Shown: in pieces, positions 14,101 through 23,226 of the stretch
Position numbering within the stretch: the first letter of the stretch is position 1
Layout: every line of letters starts with the position of its first letter
NCBI RefSeq assembly: GCF_028453695.1
Contig: NC_135775.1
Coordinates: 4,898,001-4,962,000, forward strand
DNA length: 64,000 nt
Origin: Augochlora pura
Taxonomy: Eukaryota > Arthropoda > Insecta > Hymenoptera > Halictidae
Reading direction: 5' to 3'
Notes under the pieces: model-generated
Told to the model about the DNA's origin: nothing
What the model saw: the letters and a program-made list of their open reading frames with translations, nothing else
The model's database searches: none
Translations under genes and position numbers: made by a program

Positions 14101-15304
14101 ACTACGACGGGTTATCGTTGCTTAATCCGGCGCGATACGCGGCCGGATCGTTGTCTGCAGCCGCGGAGAAGCTTTGAGAATATAGGACGAGCGGGAAAGG
14201 GCTCGCAGAAAGAACACTACGCATTCTGTTTGCGAAAGCGGCAAGACTTTGCTGTGAAGCTCAGCCCCTGCTGCAACCCTTCCCCTCTTTCTGTTTTCTC
14301 TGTTTCTCTCCTTCCTTTCCGTCCCACCTTCCTCTCTTTCTCTCCTTCTCTCTCTCTCTCTCTTTATCCCTCTTCGTTCTTCTCCGTCGATGGTTTTTCT
14401 TATTCAAACGAGCCGCGACCTCGTGCGAGATTGCAGAAATAGGAGCGGCCCTTTGAGCCGTGTGTTCGCGTTCCAGATATCCTGCTCCTGCCTGTTACGC
14501 TATCCCGTGCTAACGATAATTACCGTTTTGTATAATAATTGACGAAGAAAAAGATTGCGACTCGACACGTGGTGCTTATTACGTGCTAGCTTGTAACTAC
14601 AACAACAGTGCGCTCTGCCTCTGTGTGTGCAAATGTACGTTCTGTCCTTCGTGTGGTTTACGTGTGTGCCAAGTGTAGCTACAGGGTTGGTTCGCTAGGT
14701 GCATGAGAAGACGGTGTTTCAGGCGCTACTTTACGATCCGATCGATGGGCAGTTGGGGACGAAATCACATCTAGCGCGTACTCGTATCAAAGTGTTTGTA
14801 CGAAACCGGTTGGCAGATTACACTCAGTCGGTGGGCAGTCTTTGCGGATTTTCTTATTTAGGATTATTTTGGCAGTGGATCGGTTAACCATCCTCCTCTC
14901 TCACCTCTCTCTCTCGCTCTCTTCTCTTGTCTTCTCTTCTCGCACGCTTGGCTCTACGAAATTTAGCATCCCGAATGAAACGCGTGGCAGCTTTTCTCGC
15001 TAGGTAGTCGCACGTCTTCGCGCGAGACCTCCTCCGTTATCTATCGCCTCTTCTCCGTTTTAAAATCGTCTCACGCGGGTAGCTCTACTCGTGTATAAAT
15101 TACAAACTAGAAGGCTAAAAAATCGAAGTACTTGTTTAGCGTCCTTTGGTACCAGCCTGAGTCTCATTGGATTACAAATTATTTTGTTAAATAGTCTTGC
15201 TAAATCACTAAGAGATCACTGTTTTTCCGTGAATGTTCATAAACCCGTCCCGCACCCCTGGCTAGTCTGACCATCACGTTCACAGTCTTTCTATTGCTCT
15301 GTGC

Positions 15305-15329
15305 TCATCATCATCATCATCATCATCAC
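15305..15329. repeat. (CAT)n microsatellite
   Basis: Eight trinucleotide units inside the putative 3' UTR. Confidence 0.9.
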
Positions 15330-15548
15330 CCCTCCCGCCCCATTCCCGTGATTAAACCCCGAGAGATGATCGGTCGTACGCGAACGTCCTCTCTCTCCCT
15401 CTCTCTCTCTCTCTCCCTCGTCGAAACACGAGTGTTATACTAAAATACTATATATCACGCGCAACAATTAGACGGAAAGGGGAACAAAAAAAATAAAGAA
15501 CGCAAGCACCTCGCGTACGAAAATAAAACTCTCTTTCTCGCTTTATAC

Positions 15549-15611
15549 TCTCTCTCTCTCTCTCTCTCGCTCTCTTTCACTTGCTCTCGCTCACTTTCGC
15601 TCACTTTCGCT
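15549..15611. repeat. (CT)n array followed by a TCACTTTCGC doublet
   Basis: CT array at 15549-15568, then two tandem copies of a 10-bp unit CTCACTTTCG. Confidence 0.85.
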
Positions 15612-15816
15612 CCACGTCTACGGTAATAAAAAAAATAAGGAAAAAAGAAAACAACAAAACAAACGATCTCTGAAATAAATACGCGAACGTAAAAACGCGG
15701 GATCACTACTTTTCTCGGAAAGTATTATTAAGCTTCCATACAGCCGTCCTCTTCCCTCGGTCTCTTCCAGGAACACCGTTGTCAGTCACACCGCGGTCAC
15801 ACCCGACGATCGATCA

Positions 15817-16397
15817 TTAGGACACGATGTAGTCCGCGGAGTGGTGAGAATGATGAGAGTTCCGATGCTTGTCCTTTCTGTGATTCGTCCTCGAGTTGCT
15901 GCTACGGGTGCCGTTCGTGCCGGTCGTGCCGGACGTGTGATGGCTGTAGCCGCTGTCGCTGCCGAAACTGCTGTCCGGCTGGCCTTGGTAGAGCCGGCCG
16001 GTGGTGATCTGGTCCCCGTCCCTGGGACCGTAGTACACCGGTTGCGTGTACTTGTCCTCGTTGTAGAGACGGTCCGTGGGCTGCGAGTAGGTGTCCGAGT
16101 ACTCGCCGCCCACCTGCGTGTAGACCGGAGCGGCGTCCTGGTTCTGGAGACCGTAGTACTCGGCGCCGTACTGAGGCGAGTACTTGTACTTGTCCTTGCG
16201 GGACCTGTCCTTGTTGCTTCTGCTCTGACTCGAATAGTGGTGAAGCGGGCCCAGCACCGGCACGCTCTCGTACGGGTTCTCCTCCACCCTCAGGGCCTGG
16301 GTGGCTGGCATCGGAGGCACGAAGTAGGGTAACCTGTGGGCCACCGACGGGACGGACTGTTGTCGTTGATTGCTATTCGTTCGGGTGCCTGCTACGC
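15817..16397 (-). CDS. Coding exon 5: tyrosine-rich C-terminus of form B, with stop
   Basis: The acceptor ATTTTTTCCAG precedes 16397 and the phase-1 join gives glycine. The frame then runs 192 codons to TAA at 15817-15819. Residues 340-392 hold 12 tyrosines in 53 positions. YxxP motifs (YFVP at 294, YSQP at 373, YTQP at 386, YYGP at 391) match the pYxxP class known to bind Crk-type SH2 domains. YYGL and NPYESV are further tyrosine motifs. After this comes a Ser/Gly/Thr/Asn-rich stretch, a histidine-rich HRNSHHSHHS, and the end ADYIVS, which is not a classic PDZ ligand. This is the distal signalling tail of form B. GTG at 16344 opens the longest ORF by chance; the true exon starts upstream at the acceptor. 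Confidence 0.87.
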
Positions 16398-16799
16398 CTG
16401 GAAAAAAATAGCCCCGGTTTAGAGAGACTTCAGGGTTCTTCGTGCTGGGTGTTTTTCTTTTTGCTGCGAACGGTTTACGCGGTAATTTGCGAAAATTATA
16501 TCTGAAAGGGTAGCGTTGGTAAAAGTGGTTAATCAGTTAGCGGTCGCGGTGTCTTTGAAAAGTGTGCATCTAAAACGTGTCGCGGAAAGTAAGCAATTAA
16601 TTAGGTAATATATTACCTAAACCCAGACACTTATATTTAATTTAAATATAATGTTGGAAAATAAATGAAAGGCACAGCAATTGGTCGCCTGTAATAATCG
16701 GTATCGCTGCCCCATTATTTATCCAAGATCAACGAGGGCTTTGTCAGTCGAATTTTAATTGTCTCGAGAATAATGGATGCAAGTAGAGGATCGTCTTAC
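16398..16799 (-). other. Intron between exons 4 and 5 (402 bp)
   Basis: It is bounded on the minus strand by GTAAGA at 16799 and TTTTTTCCAG at 16398. It is more AT-rich than the flanking exons, with an AT-rich patch about 16.60-16.68 kb. Removing it joins the exons in phase 1. Confidence 0.8.
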
Positions 16800-17144
16800 C
16801 AGCAACGCTAGGGTACAGCTGAAGCAAAGCGTCCAGCAGCATCCCCTCGTGGAACTCGCCCATGTCGTGGTTCTTGTCTCTCCTGCGTCTGTCTAGGCTC
16901 CTGGGGCTCCTGCCGCGTCTCTCCCTCGGTGGCCTGCCACCTGCCGGACACGTGCCCCAGGTAGGCCCGCTTGAGGTGAGCATCCTGGCTTCGGACGGCT
17001 CACCCACCGAGAGCTCGTCCTCGGCGAACTCGTCCTCGCTGGCCGGCTTCGACGACGACGCCGGCCGATGATGATGCCGATGATGATGGTGCAGCCGGTT
17101 CCGAGCGTTCAGCTCGCTCTCCTCGTCCGTTTCTTGATGGTCCC
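16800..17144 (-). CDS. Coding exon 4: acidic, histidine- and arginine-rich cytoplasmic linker of form B
   Basis: Acceptor ATCCGTTACAG before 17144 and donor GTAAGA at 16799 frame 345 bases that stay open in the one frame joining exons 3 and 5. The encoded stretch (residues 155-270) starts acidic (DHQETDEESE), has a histidine run (HHHHRHHHR), a second acidic block (SEDEFAEDELSVGE), then a basic block (PPRERRGRSPRSLDRRRRDK), and ends with a more hydrophobic EGMLLDALLQLYPSVAG that may form a short helix. The charge segregation suggests a disordered linker with a possible docking helix at its end, which is inference. The longer ATG-starting frame that runs past the acceptor at 17145-17199 is intron read-through. 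No known domain is recognised. Confidence 0.82.
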
Positions 17145-17220
17145 CTGTAACGGATGAATAATTCATAAGCAACCCTGTGCGACGCGCGCACGCGCACACG
17201 TGTCTCCGCGGCCGGTGCCG

Positions 17221-17255
17221 TAATTAATTAGACGGTTCGTTAATTAATTAAACGG
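17221..17255. repeat. Doubled TAATTAATTA element, 20-bp period
   Basis: TAATTAATTAGACGG at 17221 and TAATTAATTAAACGG at 17241. TAATTA is the core site of many homeodomain factors; function is not shown. Confidence 0.6.
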
Positions 17256-18699
17256 CAATCTCTTTCTCGCGTCAACGCTGCGGAATTCGCCGTGAACGGA
17301 ATCGAAACGTGCCCGACGTCGACGATTCGCGCGGAGTCCCGGCGCGTGTATCGATGCACCGCGATTAATTAGTTCCGCACGTCCATAAATTTATATGAAA
17401 ACGCAGCGGTCGAAAGTAACCAGAGAAAGCGGAGTACATTAATCCATCGTCTACCATCGAAATCCGGGATGAAAAAACGAGCGTCCTCGTGTTTCCGCGT
17501 CGACTTTGCGCCGCTTCTTTCTCCCCCGTTGTCATTGCGAATATATTAACGCCGCTTCTCCACCCACTCGTTTTTTTCTCTCTCTCTCTCTCGCGATCCC
17601 CTCGCTTTGATTTCGCCGCGGTCCTACCTTTTGATCGCCCCCGATTGATAAACGTCACACCGGCGACTCGTTATCCGTCGGGATCATTAACCGATCGCGC
17701 GCTCTGTCGGCGTATCGATTCGATGCTAACGAGAACACTGTCCGATTAATACGACCACGGGGACCCGGTTGCCTCCTGGGGTATTGGCCTGCCACTGTTT
17801 ACATTAGGAGCAATGAAGTCACGCCCACTCGCGGCATTCCGCACAAAGAAATCGATACAGATTTGATCTTTTACTGCTATCGTGTTATCCGCGATACTGT
17901 TAACATTTAGTCTGGAGAATACGACAAACGACGGCTAAACTATTTGAACAGAGTTTAAGTTCTTCCTGCTGGCTCGGAGTCAAGAGAAATTAAGCCACGC
18001 CCACACGGGACAGTCTATACAGACGGATGAAAGCAAATAGTCCCTTTCCGCAGTCAGATAACGCTGGATATCATTGATACGTCTTCCAGGAAATTCAATG
18101 AAGAACACCCACGCGCTGTAATAACGTTATCTGAAATTGTCGAGGACACGGATTATCCTCTGGAACGAAGTCCCACCGCCGTCGAGGCTAAGAGCGAGAA
18201 GATCACGCCTACCGGGCCGCGCGCTCTACCCTGCGGGAGCAAGGTAGCCGCGATCGTGATTCCCTCTCTTTCGCGTAATTTCCTCCAGTGGGTAATTAAG
18301 CGAACTCCCAGAGCTTGTCATTCGTTCTCGATCGTTAAGAAAATATTCCGCGGTCGCGTTTGAAATCTGTATATCAGCGGGCGTTGTGAACGTTTGAAAA
18401 TCGGAGCAGGACAGGCATTCTCTCCGCGGGGATCGATTATCGCACGGTTTCGACGACCGATCGAGAACAAAACGAGAGCGCGGAACGCGTCGGTCGGATG
18501 CGAAAAATAAAGATGTATTGTTCCGTCCGTCGAGCGGGCGTCGTAAAAGCGAGAACGAAGGTCGAGCGGCGATAAAACGAAGGAAGAGGAGAGAGAGAGA
18601 GAGGCGTTTAACGGTGGAACAGCCTCGACCGGGAACGGAAGTTTATCGACTGGCTCTAATCGACGTTAAGCTCGCTCTTTGACAATCCCTCGAATCTCC

Positions 18700-18718
18700 G
18701 GCGGCGGCGGCGGCGGCG
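18700..18718. repeat. (GGC)n microsatellite
   Basis: Six GGC units. Confidence 0.9.
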
Positions 18719-20647
18719 CTCTATCCTCGCTTCATTCCGCGGGACCTTGTCTGTTTGCAAAAGGAAAAGAAAGTGGAACGAACGCTTGTCTGTTTACCGT
18801 GGTTGCACTTTTAATCTCCGCCATTGTGTACCCTTTCTTGTTTATCGCGCGCGAGCGCATCGCCGGCTCGGGACAGGACTCCCCGGAGGACGTTCCCGAG
18901 TCCTTCGGAACGAACAGGAATTCGTCAACGCGGCGAAATCATTTTAAACGACCACGAAATAAATACGTTCGCGGCCTTCTGTACACCCAACTTATTTTTT
19001 TTCTTCAATCAATCCTATTTTCGCAGCCTCTAGAATAAGCAGAGAGCTGCAAGTGCCGCTGAACGTACTTTGGCAAGATTAAAATTTTATCAAGGTGCTG
19101 CGGCGGTTTTAATATTCTGCATCGGCTAGCGTAAATGTTTGTCAAGGCAGCAAGCTTCAGCGTGTTACCGGTTTTTGCCCGTTCACTTTTCAAAACGCGA
19201 ATTTGCATGGAGATCTGCGCGGACTGAGAACGGTTTTCGCGCGCAAGCCCCCGGTGTGCATCGAAGGAAATCTGCCGCGGACCCCATCCGGTTCGTTCTA
19301 CCTCGCCGAGATTTTTCAGTCGTTTTGCAAATTCTAGACGCCGCGCGACAGCGTCCCGCGAATTTCCCAATGGGTTCATCGTATTATTTTTCTCCTCCTC
19401 GCCCATTCTCTCGCGAGGAATGCTCGAGTTTAAGACACCCGAAGCAAGACGTTCGTAGCAATTTAGCCGCGCGATCTGCCGCGCCCAGGTGTGCCATTCG
19501 TCGCGGATGGCGCCTCGCAGCCTTATCTCGAACGAAGAGAGACACGAAATCTGGGTGGCCCGCGAACGTCATAGAATCCCCGACTGCGCTAAACGCGTCT
19601 GAAGCGGCAATTACTCGGGACAGAACCAAGTTCGGCATCCCCCGGAAACTCGTTCGCGAGCGCGTCGATGCCGCGCGGAACTCCTACGGGATCGTCCCGT
19701 GGAAAAAGGTGGCCAAGTTCGGCGACAGTTTCGCGAAATGTTTTCAGGACCCGGGTCGACTGACGTTAACCAAGACAAATTATGGTCCCGGGCGAACCCG
19801 ATCCTCCCCCCGCCGGCCGCACAATAGTCGTCGCGAGGCATGTGCATTCGATTACCCGCGTCCTCCGCGTCGAACATCGAAAGTCTCATCACCATGCTAA
19901 TTAGCCGTCCGGCTAATGGGGAAGTATAAGTCAGAGGTCGTGTCACGCTTATCTCCTTCCAGCAAAGGCAGCGACGGGACGAGCCGCGGCGGCGCAAGGT
20001 GGAAAGGGGGGCCCAGGCTATCAAGATACCCGCCACGGGAAAGGAGCGAGATACACCCGGGAAGAAGATGAACAGCTTCCGATTCCGTTCTGACAGAGAT
20101 TAGACGCGGGCTCGGGCGGCGAACTTCATTGCCGACAGTTCGTCGAATTAATAGGGAGATAAGCGACCTCGGGGAGGAAAAAAAAAAAGAAGCGTCGCGA
20201 TAGCGGTGCCGCGTTGCGTGTCTCCCTTTTTCTCGAGGGATCGTGGCGAAAGCGGGCGACCTCGTCGGGAGACCACTGCGAGAAACGAGAACAAACTTCG
20301 GGCAGTGCGATCCCGGGGAATCTGGTGATCCATTTCCATGCAGAGAAGGTCCAGCGGTTAGAAACACGAAAACCACCTGCACAGGTGCGTGACAGTTTAG
20401 GGGGATGGTTGGAGAGCAACAAACTAGCAAGCCGGTGTTAGCCGTGGTTAACTGCGGAGTCCAGCTCGATGGACCGCACGGTCGTTATCAATTGACGCTT
20501 TACCATTGTACGAAAATTATCGATTTACTAGACTTCGAAAGCTACCACCATATACAAACGCGACGAATAGCAGTTTCAGGGTTTGCTTTGTGGGTCCAAT
20601 GGCAGCCTTGAAAACAGCCGAGAGAGGCGCGAGTGCAAGAGGAAACG

Positions 20648-20950
20648 ATGGAAACATATGGGGAGACATGTGAAGTGAACGCGGAGCTGGGGTGTCCGCT
20701 CGGTCCAATGGTGTTTAACATCTTCTTGGCGGACTTGGAAAAAAATGGTTGACAGATGAAAGATGGAGAACGATGATGTGACAAAAAGGTGTTTCACTTA
20801 GCGGTGCTCAGTTATGCGGCGGCGATGAGCAAATGGATATCAAGAGGATGATGAAAGGAGTATTTGAAAAACGGACGGCTGTAGCAAAGTCTGAAGACGA
20901 CAAAGATAATGACGTTTCATAATGGCGGAGTCAGGATGAGGAGAACATTG
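20648..20950 (+). pseudogene. Decayed LINE (non-LTR retrotransposon) reverse transcriptase fragment
   Basis: The plus strand encodes GCPLGPMVFNIFLADLE at 20690-20740. This closely resembles the conserved block QGCPLSPxLFNIxxADLEE of non-LTR reverse transcriptases. A stop follows at 20750. After a frameshift, DEQMDIKRMMKGVFEK from 20824 matches the segment that normally follows the YADD box, and after another shift LKTTKIMTFHNGG at 20891-20929 matches the usual NxxKTKIMxFRxGG segment. The order is correct for a LINE. The catalytic YADD box between them is not readable, so the copy is dead. It lies antisense to the host gene inside an intron. The match is to family motifs from memory; the clade is not assigned. 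Confidence 0.8.
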
Positions 20951-21614
20951 CGAATGCGGCTACTAGAATACTTAGTGTACTGTGAAGCCGGCTACCGTTG
21001 GTTGATCAACTTTATATTCATCGAGTGAAAGATATTAAACTTCTTTTATTAAACGGTAAACAAAAGAAAACTGTAAAGAAATGTAATATGTCTTATTCGA
21101 TAAATATAAAGTTAATTATTTAAGATCATTTGCAACAAAAATTTAGTCACTTAGAGCCAAAGCTACGATAAATGGCACAGCATCGCGTAGGCTTCGTAAA
21201 GTGTCAGAGCAATGTCGTCGCCGAAAGGAATGAAAGAAGTAAGGAGAGGGTCGGCACTCTTATAGAACCATTAGCTCTCAGAAACCAATGTAACAGGCGA
21301 GGTAAAGCGTTAATTTATCCGACCGGCAGGCGGCAAGCCTTCCAAGCTCACAGGACCCTACCTACGCTCTCCCTTGGCAGGATCGAGGCTGGGGATCGCG
21401 GGTCCGTCCGGCGAGTCCTCAGAGTCGAGTCTCATCTAGAAGGAGACCGGGGTGTGATTTCAGCGCGATCGAAATGTTTCTCTCTCTCTCTCCCTCTCCC
21501 TCTCTCTGTCTCTCTCCCCCGAGAATCTCCGTGGAAACGGTTCCACGGCGGAGAGTGTTGATAGCGCGAGGGATTGTTCGCGTGGCCGTCGACGCTGCGA
21601 ATGAGATTACTCAC

Positions 21615-21726
21615 CGTTGCTGAGCTCCTCGTAGACGGGATTGTAGAGGTCCTGGGACGTGTAAGGATCGGGGCCAGGACTGCTGCACACGAACACACCT
21701 CTGCCGGTATCCTTGACGTCCAGCAT
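21615..21726 (-). CDS. Coding exon 3: tail of form B with NPVYEEL
   Basis: The minus strand shows acceptor CACGACAG before 21726, 37 codons plus one base without a stop, and a GTGAGT donor at 21614. The peptide includes GVFVCSSPGPDPYTSQ and then DLYNPVYEELSN. NPVY (residues 146-149) is a textbook NPxY motif. In LDL-receptor-family and other receptors, NPxY recruits PTB-domain adaptors and endocytic machinery. YEEL overlaps it and resembles the YEEI preferred by Src-type SH2 domains. The exon begins in phase 0, matching the alternative donor in exon 2, and ends in phase 1, matching exon 4 (G|GG makes glycine). It is too short to stand out as an ORF; the splice signals and phase agreement support it. 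Confidence 0.8.
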
Positions 21727-22447
21727 CTGTCGTGACAATGAGAAATCGTTAGTCGGCCTCGATCTTTTCTCGCGGAACCGCGATTCCGCGGCTCGATTGG
21801 TTTACGGCTATCTCGGGACGCTGTCGAGGATGGCGATACCTTGCGTCGAGGACCACGTGGTCGCCGCGAAAGGAGCCGCGTCGCCAGCACGGTAAAGGAT
21901 AAAGGGGAGACTTTCGACGCGGTATACTCGCGATTTAACATCGGGAAGCTCTCTTGTAAACTTACCGAACTCTCTAGCCAGGGATTAGTATTTTCATTTT
22001 TTACCAACGTCTCGGTCGCGGATACCTTCTTTGAGATTAATAGAACATTTTCATTGTTAAATCGGTCGTAGATAGTTATTTTAAGACTGTTCTAAAATGC
22101 CCGCAGCACGGAGTTCGAAAGATTTTCAGCCTTCCTTAAGCTTTTTAAACCTCTTAACTCTTGAAACAAGTTCCTGATGGAAAAGTCACACAGAATTCAA
22201 GTAATCTAGGTAATAGATTGCTGCATTAGCTTTTCAGGAACCTATCTATTTTATAATGGAATCGCAGCGAAGGTGTAATTCCTCTGGTTAAATGATTCAC
22301 GCGTGAAGCGTCGAAAATCAGTTCATACATATTTGCTTTTACGAGCGTTTACGATAAGGACCTAATTACAACTGATTTAAACGAATATAGAATATTTTTG
22401 ATAAAAATTAATCTTCAACGAGTTAACTTCGGAATATCAACTCCAAA

Positions 22448-22487
22448 AATTGTCACAATATTAAATAATTATCCAGTAATTGTCACA
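22448..22487. repeat. Short direct repeat AATTGTCACA
   Basis: Two copies at 22448 and 22478, each followed by AT-rich sequence containing AATAATTA or similar. Confidence 0.4.
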
Positions 22488-23156
22488 TTAATAATTAACC
22501 ATTTAATAAAACTGAAACCAGAAAGTTAAATTGTACCATACGGAATATTACTTCAACTCTTTTGCATTCCATAAATATAAAATCCCAAAAGCTAGTTAAA
22601 AATTAGTGTAATGCATATGTTGATGAGGACAATCTTGATGAATTTAGACTGCAATTATAGTAACTTTTTAATATGTACCCTGCAGAGATTGCAGGAACGA
22701 ACAGCGTAGAACAGCGTCGGAATCAACAATTCGCTTCCACTACGGACATTCCAGCAACCCTCTCCCTCGAAAGCAAAGTGCCAATCGTGGGAGCAGACGC
22801 GAACACGTCTCGGGGAAGTTCGGGTTTGCGCGGCAATAAATACGAATTAGCGAGTGATCCGGGACGAGTTGCGAATCCCGGGGTCCGCGCTTTCGTCGCG
22901 CTTCCGGCCGGGCGATTAACTCGTTCCTCCGCCCTTAAAGACCCTCGAGAACCAGCGTGATCTCCCTTTGGCCTGGGGCCGAGCCGTAGAAACGCTGACT
23001 CGCAGCGAACCACGTGGAAACAGGGGGAGGGAGTCGAAAGTTAATCCTTAAATCGACGGAGATCCTCGGCTGCCGGGGAATAATAAGGAACGATCCTGAC
23101 GCGCGATTTACCCGAGGCTAATTTTATTTGCTCGCGACTTCTCCACCTCCGCGAGA

Positions 23157-23226
23157 AAGCGAGCGAGAGGGAGAGAAAGAGAGAGAAAGGGAGAGAAAGA
23201 GAGAGGAAGGGAGAGAAAGGGTGAGG
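23157..23226. repeat. GA-rich array with a 20-bp higher-order unit
   Basis: GAGAGAAAG blocks alternate with GAGAGGAAG and GGGAGAAAG in a regular pattern, suggesting expansion of a longer unit. Confidence 0.85.

Larger units (their letters stand above)
13069..15816 (-). other. Putative proximal 3' untranslated region of form B
   Basis: This follows the TAA at 15817. There are no plausible coding exons. It is rich in CT arrays (14.35, 15.39 and 15.55 kb), a CAT trinucleotide run at 15305-15329 and a CGT run at 14079-14100. It would end near the AATAAA cluster at about 13.03-13.07 kb, a UTR of about 2.75 kb. Alternatively it continues to about 8.9 kb. Confidence 0.45.
17145..21614 (-). other. 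Intron between exons 3 and 4 (4.47 kb)
   Basis: It is bounded by GTGAGT at 21614 and TTACAG at 17145. It holds a doubled TAATTAATTA element at 17.22 kb, a CT array at 17.58 kb, a GGC run at 18.70 kb, a decayed LINE fragment at 20.65-20.95 kb and a CT array at 21.48 kb. A 253-codon plus-strand frame at 19139-19900 has no recognisable motif and is probably chance in GC-rich DNA. Confidence 0.7.

Noticed and set aside
15841..16332. Plus-strand frame of 163 codons opposite exon 5
   Set aside because: Antisense shadow of the real exon; Val/Arg-rich composition is the mirror of the coding strand.
19139..19900. Plus-strand open frame of 253 codons
   Set aside because: No recognisable motif, no splice context, and composition typical of chance frames in CpG-rich DNA, with overlapping frames on the other strand.
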